A DNA stretch of 64,000 bases from Oreocharis arfaki (lineage: Eukaryota; Chordata; Aves; Passeriformes; Paramythiidae), in contig VZRR01012571.1 of assembly GCA_013398015.1 (NCBI GenBank), positions 1 to 64,000 on the forward strand, written 5' to 3'. The position numbers and the translations under genes are program-made. Positions within the stretch are counted from its first letter, which is position 1. Each line of letters opens with the position of its first letter. Under the pieces are notes generated by a model, which saw nothing but the letters and a program-made list of their open reading frames with translations, did not search any database and had not been told where the DNA came from. Shown one piece after another: positions 37,468-49,795 of the stretch.

Positions 37468-39399
37468 CAGGCAGGGAAACTCTTCTGCCAGTTCTTAGAT
37501 AGACTCTCATACATGCCAGACCACGTTCATCTCTCCTTGACTTTTGGACAGAGGGACAGCTGCCCGTTGCCAGCCTGCACTTCACTCTGCACATTTTCCG
37601 GTGTCTGGCAGTAGGTCCCAAGAAGGGGATGTCTCAGTTCTTTCCAAAGGCTATCATATCAGCTGAAAGGTACCTTCTAGTTTACCATTGGGCACTGGTT
37701 TTGTTTACCTTGACCATGCCAGGGTTCCAGGCTGCTGTAACCAGTCACGGACTTGCTGGAGAGAGAGGAAAAGCCTTCACAGAATTTGAACTTGCATCAT
37801 GACACAGGAGTGTGTTGCATAAGCCTTGTTACAAAGTAGTTGTTAAAATGTGCCCAAATGATAGAAAAATAACCAAGATGATTTATTCAGATCTTATTTC
37901 ATGATCAAGGTATTTTTAAAAAAAAAAACCCTCTGGCAATATTTGAATTTGATTACACTGAAGCTAAAATTTTATTCTTGTTTATGGCTCTTCCAAAACA
38001 AATGTGGTTTTTTGCTATTCACAGCATGGATAAACAGGTATGACCTGATTGCTGTGCTGGACAGCCATTCTTGTTCAGAGAAGGGACAGGACCCTGTGGA
38101 TCAGTTTTTTCCTTAATGGTAGGATAACTTGGTAATTAATTCTTTTCTCTATGGTTAAATTGTACTTTTTTCCTGTACTTTCGTGTTTGTCTGAGACCAA
38201 TGGGAATACACAAATGCAGCAAAACCTGTCTTTGTGAAAACACTTGTACTTGCTGCTTCCCAAGCAAACGCATAATTTGAGCAGTGAGGGCATTGAAAAC
38301 ACCCCCATACCTGACCTGAGGAGGATTTGTGGGGTCGCTGCCAGTGAGGTGCAGGCACTGAAAATGCTTCTGCATTTGGGTGAGGGGCTGAGAAAGCACT
38401 GTGAAGGCAATTCCAGCAAACTGTGTTAAGAGTATGCCAGTGACATCTAGTGTTTAATATAAAATTCCTATAAAACCCGGTGGGTTTGCTTTGTAAAACC
38501 CATTGCTGCAGCTGGAGCAGTGGGTGCTGTTGGGGTGCCTGATACAAGGGACAAGGCAGCAAGGCCACAGCACCCTCGGCAGGGGACAAGGAGACCTGGG
38601 CTGTCATCCTGCAGCCAGGTGATCTCACAGCAAGCAGTGTGTTTGAGAGTCAATCACCCTCAACAGCAAATAAATAACGTTGCAGGGGTGTTCACAGGGT
38701 GGTGGGAACAGTGTGATCTGCCCTTTGCATCCTCCACATTTTTCTGTGCAACGTACACCTTCTTATCTAATAAAATGGCAGAATATTCTAATTTGGTACT
38801 GTTTATAAACGTTGGAATGAAGTCTGGCCACCGATAAGCTGTCTGTGTACATATACACACAAAAATTGCAGTGGGTGCAGTATGAGAGGTAGTACACTAT
38901 AGTTTAATTTTAACAAGAAAAGACAGTACCTCAGAACTCAGAGCAGGATTGCAATTAATTCTGAAATAAAATTCCAGCACAGTAGGGAGCTCAAAACTGG
39001 TGACACATCACCCAGATTCAAGGCAAAAGAGAAGAATATTCCAAGGACAATTGATATCACATAGCAACAACAGATATAAGTTGATGAATTCAATGTTCCT
39101 ACAATTAATACTGACAGTCAAGCAGCTCTTGCAGCTTTTTTTAATGTTTGGTTTGTTAAAATTCCTGGTTCTAAAAATAAGGATAAAATGGACTGTGAGA
39201 TCATAAACTGTATAAAAATAGATGTATGCTTAATGTTGTGAAACACAGTTAAAGAAGTTAGCATATGAATCACTAATCATCATTGCAAGTATCTCAAGAC
39301 ATCATTAATGCAAAAATACTATAACATTGCTAGTAGAAATAGAATATCAGCTTGAACTATATACAGATTTATGACATTTTTATCCCTTTTGATATTTAC
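37468..39399. other. Unique noncoding sequence
   Basis: Several overlapping frames on both strands at 38,075-38,653 (up to 157 codons) lie in GC-richer DNA with no known domain. A small palindrome AAACCCGGTGGGTTT is at about 38,474. Confidence 0.45.
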
Positions 39400-39865
39400 T
39401 GAATCATAGAATAGTTTGTGTTGAAAGGGACCTTTAAAGGTCATCTAGTCAGCATCTCCACAAGGAGCAGGGACATCTTCTATCTCAACAAGCCCTAATA
39501 AAAATACTATCCCCATCTTTCTTATATGCTCCCTTTAAATATTTAAAGGCCTCAATAACATCTCCCTGCAGGTGTCTCTCCTCCAGACTTAACAACCGCA
39601 GATGTCTGAGCCTTTCCCCACAGGAGAGGTTGTCCATCCCTCTGGTCATCTTTGTGAGCCTCTTCTGGATCTGCTCCAGGATCCATGTTGTTCCTGTGCT
39701 GGGGACCCTGAACTGAACAAGCACTCCAGCTGGGGTCTCAGCAGAGCAGAGCAGAGTAGAGGGGCAGAATAACATCCCTTGATCTGCTGGCCGTGCTGCT
39801 TTAGATGCAGCCCAGGACACGGCTGGCTTTCTCGACTGCAAACGCACATTACTGGCTTATATCCA
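39400..39865 (-). mobile_element. CR1 LINE, minus strand, with ORF2 C-terminal relic
   Basis: The plus strand starts GAATCATAGAATAGTTTGTG and runs through 'GAAAGGGACCTTTAAAGGTC', 'AGCAGGGACATCTTC', 'CTCCTCCAGACTTAACAACC', 'GAGCCTTTCCCCACAGGAGAG', 'CTGGGGTCTCAGCAGAGCAG' and 'CCCAGGACACGGCTGGC', in the order of the CR1 complement. The minus-strand frame at 39,485-39,847 therefore keeps part of the ORF2 C-terminal region, seen as 'LEERHLQGDVIEAFKYLKG' then 'AYKKDGD'. Compared with CR1 an internal block is missing near 39,482. It is 5'-truncated at about 39,865 and inactive. Confidence 0.92.
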
Positions 39866-42800
39866 AAAAAATAGTTACTGTAAAAGTAAAGAAATGGCCA
39901 AGCTCACAGGCTGATTCACTATGAAGAATCCAGACCAAAGTTTAAGATGCTTTGGCTCCTGCAGACTTGCACACATCCATATATGATTAGATTACTTCAA
40001 GGCTTCAAAGATATCTGAATCAGAGGCAGGCTGTAGGTCTGGTGTCTTATGTTAGATGAAGCTAATATGTTTAGTGCTTTGAAAGCCATACAAAGTCACT
40101 AGAGACTTCTTGAATTAACTTTTGAAATAAATTCAGCATCTGTGTTGTTTGATAAAAAATGTGACACAGACGTCTGAAGTTTCTGAAGGCGGAGAGCATC
40201 GGTGGAGGTCGTTTGGAGAAGACTGTGGGACACAACAGGAAAGGACAAAAGCGATCCTAGGAGTTATGCTGGACCAGAGCAGAACTTTGTTGCAGGGGCA
40301 TAATTTTCACTGTTCTGTTCTTGAAGTGTGATATTTTAGTTTAGCCTGCTGCTGAGTTAAACAAGAATTCACATATAAGGAGACAGCAGTAAGCCAACAT
40401 CGTCTACTCTGAGTGGGTGAAGGCACTTGGTGTGACCGAGTGTTACACATTGAACTTCGGCCACAGCATAAGCAAAACCAAAATACATCTATAAATATAG
40501 GTCATGAATCCAAGTGATAATTAAAAACTCCTTATTTTTAATGACTCTTTTTTCTGTGGATAAGGTTAGGTACTCCCAGGTGAGTAGAATAAGCGAAAGT
40601 CTCACACAGACTGCTCTGTGCTTGATAGTTGCAGTGGATTCTTATTCAGTACTCCCTTCTTGGGTTCAACCAGAGCAGAAGGAAAAAAATGTTGACAGCT
40701 CTATAGTCATTATATCTCTGTAGGGTTCATCCATTTTGATTACTGCTGTTACTCTGGTGATTTTCTTGGTATCAGAAACAAAACTGCAGTTCTCTACAGT
40801 TCAGCTCACTTTAAGACACCATCAAATTGGTATGACTCTCACAAGCTTTTGTTAAAGTCATAGTGACAGCTATTAAGCTTTAACCAGCCCTGTTGTTATG
40901 CTTGCTATAAATAATTACTTTCATCAGCTCTTTTCTTGACCATAGATCACCGGAGAAAGGTGCACCACATTCCAGGTCTCCACACATATTAGCATGAAGT
41001 TATTGCCTCACCTTCTCCATCTGAATATAAGAATAGTACAGGCAGAGTTATCCATCCAGGCTTTGATTTCCTCTTATTTTCTGTCCAGTTTTAGAGTTTG
41101 ACTCTTGTGACTTTGTGGATGGCTTTTGTGTTGTCTTTATGTGAGCAACATTTTAGCAAGGGTCTGTTGGGTAGATTCCCTTGTGCAGTATAGCTTTTTG
41201 CACTGCTAAGGCAGAAACAAGAAGCTCTAACAGAGCCACAAATTGCTAGAAGAGTCCCCCTGGACAGGAAAATCTGCACAGCTAGTGTCTACCACTGCAT
41301 ATCCACCTGCCTCCACAACAGTACGGGACAGAATATGCTTCAGTGGCAAAGAGGACACGCTGGAGATGTGGCAGAGGAGGCTGCTACACTTAAGGAACTC
41401 CACTGGGGGTGATGGAGTAGAACAATTTTCCAGTAAAAGAAATACTATATTTTTAAGGGTTAGATGAGTAAGAGGGCTTAAACTACATCAGACTTCATGT
41501 TGGAGGCCTTCTCGACCTTGCAGTTACGTTGTGGATCCACATCCTAAGCTGAGGTTGCAATTCCAGGTAACATACTGTCCACATTTTCTATACAGTGGGA
41601 TTGATGGTCATCTGACAAGGTTCAGGAAAAAAATTAACCCACTAAGTATAGTTTCTTCACATAACAGGAAAATCAAATAGATTCTTATGCCAGTGCAAGG
41701 AAAAAGTGGGTCAGAGCTGGAGATGGGAACAGAGAGAAAGACAAGGAGAAGAGAGCACCTCCGAAGCTGAAGAAGAAGCTACTGCAAATATCCTGATTAT
41801 TTGAGACAGAGTGTAGAGCCAGTATGGGACAAGGTCCCCTTATGTGCCAATGTGCCATAATGGCACTACCATGCCTTTTAGCCATGTAAAAAAGTTGGCT
41901 TACAGAACTAGGTGGAGTTGCCTGCTCTCCAGTGCAGGGAGGACTGGAAAACAACCAAAGCAAAATATAAGGAACTATTTCTATTAAATTTGCTTGTAAA
42001 GTCATTTGTGATCCATTATATACAGGTAGTTTTGGGGAGTTTTTTTGGTTTGTGAATTTATGGAATAGGTTCTGTCTTTAGTTTTTTCACAAAAGATGAA
42101 TGCAAATAGGATTATTGAGAATTAAAAATATTCTGGGGATTTATTTTTTGTGAAGCAGGTAAGAAGTTAATTTCTAACATATGCTTTTCTTGACAGTGTA
42201 ACTTTAATTTTCTCTTAATAGGTTGGTAGAACGGCTGTTTCCATGACAGCACAGCAAATATACAGTAGGGGCACTGATAAACAGTGATGAACAACAGATC
42301 ATTCGACTTCAGGGAGAATTCTTCACTATTCTGTTGCTGCTTTTTACATTTGTCAGATAGAGACAACACATTTCACCACCGTCCATGATGCTAACATGAA
42401 AGTTGTCCAACTTCCAAAGGCCCTATGTGCTAAAAGACAACAGTTACTGCCTTTGAAGATAGGTCAAATGCTGGCTTTAAACTATGTTAAAGTACCCCTT
42501 CTAAGAGTTAACTTGCTAACTACAATGATGTACAATACTGAATGTCTGATCTAGCCTTGTCAAACTAGTCATAAGCCCCTACCAAGCAACAGTGCTTTCA
42601 AGATGGAAGTAGCTTCTCCTGACCCACTGTCTCAGCCATGCTCTCCAACAAAAGCAAACTCTTACAGAAAGCAAATTTACCCTCTGGTTCACTGCTCTGG
42701 GGTTCACTGAGCAATCTGTGTGAAAAGGTGTTGGGATAAGTCATTCTACTGAAAGCCATCAAAGGGGCCGCTCTCAGAGGGAGATGAAAGCGGAGGTGAG

Positions 42801-44265
42801 GGCTGTCGCACGCAAGGTAACCCCACTGCCACAAACGGTGTTTAACCAAGTTTCACTTTAGTTCAGCCTTGAAACATACACACAGATGTCAGAAGAAAAT
42901 CTGTAATTGCCTTTGCACAGAGAAATAGCAGCTGAGACATTGCTGTTTGAAGGGGTTTGATAGTCCTAGATGCATCCTAGTGAAAAATCAAAATAAACTT
43001 TTGTTTTGCTAGGATGTAGATAAGCACTGGAGAAAAAAAAAATCACATCTTTTTCCTCTTTAAATCAATGACAATTTTGTCAAGAACTTCAGGAGAATAA
43101 GGGTTTTATCCTTGTTCTCTTGCTTTTTATGACAATTCCCTCTTCCGATGAAACCAGAAAAGGCAGTATTGAATAAAACATTAAAATAATAATAATTATC
43201 TGCTTGTTTTGACAATCTGCAATGCAGGTTGAAACAGGAAGGTCATCTGCATGCTCACAAATTTTGTGAAAAATCTTTTCTGAAGTCCCTCATATTCTAA
43301 CCATAAATGATACATTTAAATTTGCTAAAGAGCCTGTTCTCAATGCCAAGAAAAATTATTACCCAACCTGAAGCAGCTGAAGCTTTGCTATCACTCTTCT
43401 GGTAACAAAATAATGGTCTTAAATGAGTCTTCTGGTCTACCTAGATCACTGTCTATCAGATTTTAAGGGTATAATTTACCAAACATTTATTTTGGTAACA
43501 GCCCAGCCTTCACACCTTGGCACCTGTTACCAGTCTCCATGTGCCCTTCTCCTACCTATTCCCCAGAGCACAAGTTCTGCCAATTTGTAAGACTACATGG
43601 TTAAGCAAATCAGAGATTTAAACATAGTGATTTTTGGCCTCTCTTCTGTTTAAATACACATCAGTTCTCATCTCAGTAATTGCATACCAATTTCAGATAT
43701 TTTAGAAAATGTGCAGCCATTTTTTAAAATACTTGTATCCTTCAAAGATAACCAAAGTTGAGCTAAAGGTTACAGCAAAGCACCCAAACACTATTTACTT
43801 TTTAGGGTTAAGACTACCGCCCAACCCATCAGCTTTAGAGCTCATTTTTAATTTTTTCCCCTCCTCAGAAAGAAATATTTTATTAGCAGTAACGCTCCAT
43901 AGGAACTTCTGCTTTGCTGCATATGACTTTAGGGCAAGGTATGGCTCCCACAGAAGAACAAAAATTGCTTCTCTAGTGTTCTAAACCACTCAGCAGTTGT
44001 TATAAATCAGCAAGGCTTCTTCTCTGCAGTTGAGAAATAACTTTCATGCTTTGGCACCAGAACTTCTTCAGTGGAACACTGTGCAGGCACTCAGGATAAT
44101 ACTGTGTAATGGAAATGTGTGGCATTTCTCAACCATTCCCATTAGACAAGACAGAGTGAAGCACCAGCATGGTGAGCCATCTGTGCTAATGCCAATGATG
44201 TTATTAAATCATTCATTAAATTTCACAATTTCCTATCAGATAATTTAAATTCTTACTTTGGTATG
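39866..44265. other. Unique AT-rich noncoding sequence
   Basis: No gene, RNA gene or named repeat over about 4.4 kb. Open frames are at most 106 codons and featureless. Confidence 0.5.
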
Positions 44266-44269
44266 GTGC

Positions 44270-44485
44270 ATAGAATTCTTCCTCTAGAAATATGAACTCA
44301 GTATGCAAATGTGTTTGCCCTGTTTTCTAATAAATTCGTGTCTGTATTGAACACCCTTACAAGTGCTGTGGCTCATGTAATTATGCCTTCAGATCTTGAC
44401 AGTAGAAATAGAGTCTTACTTTATGCCAGATTAATTGATCAGCTTTTAGCACAAGTAAATTTGTGCTAAGTTATGCATCCATTTC
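44270..44485. promoter_or_regulatory. Candidate cis-regulatory block with octamer and palindrome
   Basis: This contains the POU octamer ATGCAAAT (44,303-44,310), CATGTAATTATGCC (about 44,375), AGATTAATTGATCAGC (about 44,429) and, at its end, a 9-bp inverted repeat listed separately. The clustered POU/homeodomain-type sites suggest an enhancer. This is an inference. Confidence 0.22.
44446..44469. repeat. Perfect inverted repeat, 9-bp arms
   Basis: TTAGCACAA (44,446-44,454) and TTGTGCTAA (44,461-44,469) are exact complements separated by GTAAAT. It could be a dimeric binding site (each arm has a CACAA/TTGTG core) or a small hairpin. Confidence 0.8.
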
Positions 44486-47091
44486 TGCCAACTTCTTCTG
44501 CCTACAAAGCACAGTGCCATCCAGAGGTCTACCCTAACCCCATTCCTGCATTTCTTTCCCAGCAAGGAAAAGTGTTTTGCTCTCACATTTGATGTCACTT
44601 ATCAGTAGGAATATTTCCCTAGGATCGTATTATAGCAGCAAACTAACACCGTGGTTTCACTGGTCACCATCCTGGTGTGCACCTATCATATCGGTTGACC
44701 TATTTCTTCTAAGTGAGAACTACAGATATTGGTAAGTAGAGATCCCACTAAGCACTGTGCACACACACAGCCTGCCCTAGAGGCCTCACAGCTCAGGTGA
44801 GATGGCAGCTCAACAGACAGGGCTGTTAAACAGGAAAGGAAAATTGCAAACTCACAGCAAAATGATTTCACTGAAAATTTTCGTTGACTACCTCTTTACA
44901 CATCTGAGAATTGCCATGGAGACACTGGTGACCTCTATGTAGCTATGTTATGATTTTCATTTAAAGCAGAACAAAAAATCCTTTTCCATGTAATTTAGTG
45001 ATGACTTCTCAACATGGTACAGTAAATCACTACAGGAAAATCACAATTTTCTTGTTTATTTTTGAAGACTGAATAACCTTGCAGATGAGACAGAAAAGTA
45101 CGTATGTAACTGTAACTCCCTTATGGATGTATAAAATATTCAACACGAGGGTGTCATGAACAAGCTAATGAAGAAAAGTATCTCACTTCACTGTCACAGG
45201 CAATTTGCTGGAAGAAATCCTAACTGTAGGTGTTTTACATGATTGCACCTTTCGTGAAACAACTGTATACAACCTGCAAGTGCACAAGCCCTTATTCTGT
45301 TTTGCTCTTGTACAGTCCCCACCAGCCTTTTGACTGCAATAAATAACAAGCAAAACCATGAAGTGGGAGAGAAAGGAGAATCATCACTGGGAAGATTTTA
45401 TACTTGTTTTCCAAAACACGCATGTGTTAAAAGACAAGGGCCTGTAAGACGCCATAAGTCCTTGCTATGTTTGATAGATGTTTGACCATGCTCAAGGCTC
45501 AGGCAAACAATTGCCTTCCCCAGCAGAGTAGTTTTAGGGCACTTTTTGGGTATCTCTAATGGCATGATGGCGTTTCTGTGGGGTCCAAGGTCTGTCTACG
45601 TCTCCAAAGTTTGTGAAATATATATAGTACTACAAGGACAGTTCACAAGCACTGTATTTTTGTACTTGAAAGGGCTGCAGAACTCCGTGAAATCCTAAGA
45701 GAATAATGTCTTCTTCCTCAAGTAGGCTGCACTTCAAAACTCAAGTGTACAGTGCCTTCTCGCTCTGCAGAGGCTCCTTGGCACTGCAGGGGCTAGTTTG
45801 TGAATGAAGCCTTTCAGAACTGGCTGAGAACATAGTAAAGCACAAAACGCATAATGGGTCTTGTGGTTTAAAGTTTCTGCAGTGATTCCAAAATATCAGG
45901 GGAGGCATAAAAAAAGTATAAAAAAGCAGAGGCTCTGGTAGCTTCCTGATGGACAATAGGTGACAGTACCCATTGGAGCAAATATTCAGACATTCTTATA
46001 TCCAGACAGAGGACATTATTTTTTTCCAACCAGTCCATCTCTACACTTTTTACTCTTATTTTATAAATTATCACCCTACTTGTCAGAACCACGGCCATCT
46101 GACATAGAGAGTCCAGTTTCAGGAGGAGCGCTTTTCGCTGCGGAGAAGGGGAGGAAAGAGAGAATGGATGCCAGGAAGGCAGAACAAGACCGTCACTGGG
46201 ATCTGACACAGTGAATTTGTGTGTGATTGTTCTCCAGGCCATGAACCAAACAACGCCAGCTCATGGGGTTTGCCATGGCATCACCTCCTCAGTGAGAGCA
46301 GCGGCGCAGCTCTGGCTGACTCCACTTGCTGAGATGAATTCAGCTCTTATAGGGTAGCATTTTCTTGTCTAGAAAGCCCTCATGAATCTTCTGGGGTTCT
46401 CCTTTCTTTTAAATGACTCCATTCTGAGAGGATCCTGCTGTGCATGCTTGGAGATACAGAAAAGATAGAGAGGGGATTTTTTTTCCACCTTGCATGAACT
46501 AAACCATCTGTGAGCATACAATACAGCTAAGAAGGAAATGCTGTATGAAAAGCATTTTCTCTTGACCCATTTTCATCCCTACTTTACCAAATGCAAAAAA
46601 TTCTTCATTTTTACTTTGTCCACTATCATTAACAATGCCTCATGATGTTAATTAATACTGCAAGAGGCTAAACCACAGGCTGACTGTCTCACATGTGGGT
46701 ATTAGTTCTGTGGATTTGCAGAGCAACACATGCCTGTGAATAGATTTTTAAAAATAATAATTAAATTAAACAGAAGAGAAGCTCTAAGCTGAATTCGTGG
46801 CTAAATGATTAATATCACTCCACGTTTAAGAATTTTTTTCCAGCCTATTTTGTTTAATGATTTTTAAGTATTAATATTACATGTCATTCTGCTGTTAATT
46901 TTTTATGTTGATGAAACATGGTACTCTCTGTACCCTTTTTGGATTCTAAATGGAAAGGAACATATTTTCTAGACAGTTCCTTATGAATAGTGATGGCTCA
47001 CAGAGGCTTCTTTCATCAGAGACAGAATCATCCTCAAGCCAGTTTAAGAAGAGTTGGAGTTCACTGGGAAAAACTCTGGTGAGAGTAGATC
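44486..47091. other. Unique noncoding sequence
   Basis: No supported gene or repeat. The minus frame at 45,868-46,242 (124 codons) has no known motif. Confidence 0.45.
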
Positions 47092-47116
47092 ATTCACTGG
47101 CCACCAGCCAGTGAAT
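47092..47116. repeat. Perfect inverted repeat, 9-bp arms
   Basis: ATTCACTGG (47,092-47,100) and CCAGTGAAT (47,108-47,116) are exact complements around a 7-nt loop CCACCAG. The loop sequence recurs in a nearby 'CTGGCCACCAGTGG' at about 47,132, so local duplication contributes. Confidence 0.75.
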
Positions 47117-48058
47117 CAGTATGAGATCATGCTGGCCACCAGTGGTGCGTGTCAGGCTGCCGGCTCTGGGTGGGCTTCAAAGAGCCTGGCCTCAGAAATC
47201 CTTTCCTTCCTGGTGGGAAAACCTTTCATGTGAAAGATTAACCAATCATCACGACCTATGTTTCAGAATTTTGGGGGCTTTAGAAACAGTTTGCATCTGC
47301 CCAGGGTTTTGAACTGCGCTTGGAATCTGACTAAGCAGAACTTTGACATTTTGAGCTTTTATTTTAAATTGACAGGAAAGCAGTCATCAAATATTGAAAT
47401 CCTCTGGGAGCTGGAATTATCTTTTTCCACCCAGCTCCAATGATTACGGTTTATGGATCTCTTTACAGCCAGATATCCCTCACTCTGTGAGCTCTACTAG
47501 GCAAGAGCTTTGGCTGAAAAAAACCTGCAGATATTATCTCTGCTGTTGTGTCATTTCCATCACAGAAAGGTATAGCTGTCCTGCACCATAAGTCCCAGTG
47601 AATTACCAAATCTCTAGAGTCAGGTCTTGAGAATTATACCTTCATAATAAATTGATGGTACTTGAAGAGCCTGAACCATAAGAAATTGAATGAGGCATAG
47701 GTCCCAGAAAAAAAATGTTTGTTTTAATCAGTAAGACTACAAGGTCTTGCGGCAACCAGTCCCACTTAAAAACTCAGTGTTCCTCAGTATTCAGGGAAAC
47801 AGAGCAAGGTGTTACAAGCTGCTAACTACACATGTACTGCAATTAAGTTAAGGAGGCTTCTTCTCTGGGGACAGCAAAGCACTAATACAAGGAATTAGAG
47901 AACATGTCTTTTACTGAACTAAGCAGTGGGATATAAAAACAATATTTGGTGGGACTTCTCTAATTTAGTATGGCGGGTACATCAGCTGCGGTTAGTCCTT
48001 TCTGGAGATGAATTTGGAGATGCTCTTGAGCAGCCATAGAAACCAGGTGCTGCAAAAA

Positions 48059-48060
<2 letters not shown>
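47117..48060. other. Unique noncoding sequence
   Basis: Overlapping plus-strand frames at 47,121-47,591 are short and unrelated to known proteins. Nothing else recognised. Confidence 0.4.

Positions 48061-48090
<30 letters not shown>
48061..48090 (+). repeat. (CTG)10 trinucleotide repeat
   Basis: Ten uninterrupted CTG units. On the minus strand they read as CAG/GCA, giving a polyalanine run in the open frame at 47,960-48,259. That frame has no other protein-like feature, so I do not call it a gene. An uninterrupted CTG/CAG run of this length may be length-polymorphic. Confidence 0.95.
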
Positions 48091-48091
<1 letters not shown>

Positions 48092-48100
48092 GCAAAGACA

Positions 48101-48136
48101 GAAGCAGACCTGGAAGCAGACCTGGAAGCAGACCTG
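48101..48136 (+). repeat. 12-bp minisatellite, three perfect copies
   Basis: GAAGCAGACCTG occurs three times in tandem (48,101, 48,113 and 48,125), only 10 bp from the CTG run. The unit shares CAG and CTG steps with its neighbour, so both may arise from the same unstable sequence. Confidence 0.95.
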
Positions 48137-49190
48137 TATTAGCACCTGGATCTTAAATACTTCCCAGCCCCCCGGACACAGAGACACTGGAAATGGTTCA
48201 ACCATGGCAAGGCTCCATCCCAATGGTGCCCAATGGTGCTGTCCTCGCAGGGACCCCACTGCCCTCTCTGGCTCTCTGTCTCCTTGCTTTCCTCATCCTA
48301 CCAATCTCTCATCAAGAGAATAATGAAACAGGGCTGACATCTCTTTCTGGGATGTACTGGGTCTCAGCACTTATGCCCATTGCTGCAATGTAGGGAACAG
48401 TCTTGGCTGCCTGGGGAGTGTGAAAGTATTCCCAGCTCTGTTTATGTGGCAGCTGGGTTTTCAGGTGCTTGTTCCCCAAACTAACTCAGCTGCCAATGGT
48501 GTAAGCACAGCCTGTCGGCAAGAGCATCTTGGATGTCCATATGGGCTGGGCAGAGAATAGCGAGAGAGAGAGGGATATTTCTCAGGGCCTAGAGCTCTAT
48601 GTGTAGCTCCTCGCATGTATTCCATTTTGGAATTCCTGGAAGTCAGCCCAAACTGTGCTTGTAAAACAAACTCCAAAACCTGTGCTACATGCATCAACTA
48701 TTCATAAGGAAGTTTGCTGATGTTCCTGATTATGTTGTGTGATTTTTTTTATTCCATACAAAAATTTTCAGTATTAAATAATTAAAAAGAATGAAACTGT
48801 AAGAACTCATGATGGTGTATCCTTCTCAGATGAAATTTTCAAAAGCCAAAAAAAAAGATTTGAAGGAGTATTTTCAGACACTTTGTAACTCCCCATGTTT
48901 TAGCAGGACTGCTCAGGCTGTGTGAAAGTCGGTGCTAATGCAAGCTGTACCATCGCCAGTACACCAAGCTAGGCCATCCTCAGCTAACTTCAGCAGCTGC
49001 TGGTGTCATGTAAACATATTGTCAGCTGTTTTCTACTTTTCCCCAAAGTCTCTTTTGCCTTGAAACCTTCCTCTTCTCAGGATCGTCTCTGTTTAAACAA
49101 AAATATGTTTTCTGAGTCCTAACAATGACATCTTAAATAAAATAACTTCCTGTAATTCTGATAGCAGCTACCATCCTTATTTCCATAGCT
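48137..49190. other. Unique noncoding sequence
   Basis: No gene or named repeat. 'CAATGGTGCCCAATGGTGCT' at about 48,221 is a small 10-bp tandem duplication. Confidence 0.45.
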
Positions 49191-49194
49191 TTCA

Positions 49195-49436
49195 TCATTC
49201 ACCTTTAATCCTCTTTCTTTCTTGCTTGTCATTATTTGTCTTTGCCTTTATTCTTTCTGATCACTATTGTTATCCAATTTCCTTTCTTCTTTCATCTTTC
49301 CCTAACTCCCACTGCATTTGTGTCTTGTCATTTTATGATTTTGTTTTTACTCCCCATGTAGCTTTCTATCAAATATAGAGCTTTGTAACTGACTTTACCT
49401 TCATCTTCGTACCTTTTTTCCTTTTTTCTTTTGTCA
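49195..49436 (+). repeat. Pyrimidine-rich tract
   Basis: About 240 bp is strongly T+C rich on the plus strand (for example CCTCTTTCTTTCTTGC). It has no unit structure and no adjoining exon-like frame. It may be degraded simple repeat. Confidence 0.6.
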
Positions 49437-49604
49437 TGCTGTGAGGATCAGACAAAGACCAGCAATGCAGGCAGTTGCAGACTCTTCTCACACAAAATCC
49501 ACAGAGCACAACTGCTCAGTCTCTTTCCCTGATGAACAGAAGAACAGCCTTTGGCTTCGTTTGTTATTCATATTAGGCTGAGGTCCCTGGGGGATAACAA
49601 ATAT

Positions 49605-49795
49605 CTCTTACACTGGAACAGGCTTCCCAGGGAAGTGGTCACAGAACCAACCTGACAGAGTTCAACAAACATGTGGACAACGCTTTAAGGAACATGGTGT
49701 GATTCTTGGGGTGTCCTGTGCAGGGCCAGGAGTTGGACTTTGGTGATCCTAGTCGGCCCCTTACAGCTGAGATTGCTCTATGATTCTACGATTCT
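49605..49795 (+). mobile_element. CR1 LINE 3'-end fragment, plus strand
   Basis: Landmarks in order are 'CACTGGAACAGGCTTCCCAG', 'GTGGACAACGCTTTAAGGAA', 'CATGGTGTGATTCTTGGGG', 'GGGCCAGGAGTTGGACTT', 'GGTGATCCTAGTCGG' and the tail 'CTATGATTCTACGATTCT'. They match the end of CR1 ORF2 and its 3' tail. The subfamily is the one with 'ggtgtgattcttggggtgtcctg', also seen in opposite orientation at 58,590. It is 5'-truncated; similarity may extend weakly upstream. Confidence 0.92.

Noticed and set aside
37199..37621. 140-codon minus frame rich in phenylalanine and tryptophan
   Set aside because: It is the translation of the A-rich simple repeat at 37,325-37,467, not a membrane protein.
38075..38653. 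Overlapping minus-strand frames up to 157 codons
   Set aside because: Open in more than one register, with no motif, start context or splice structure.
39485..39847. 120-codon minus frame as a host gene
   Set aside because: It is a CR1 ORF2 C-terminal relic inside the element at 39,400-39,865.
47960..48259. 99-codon minus frame with polyalanine and a repeated VCFQ motif
   Set aside because: Both features are direct translations of the (CTG)10 run and the 12-bp minisatellite.
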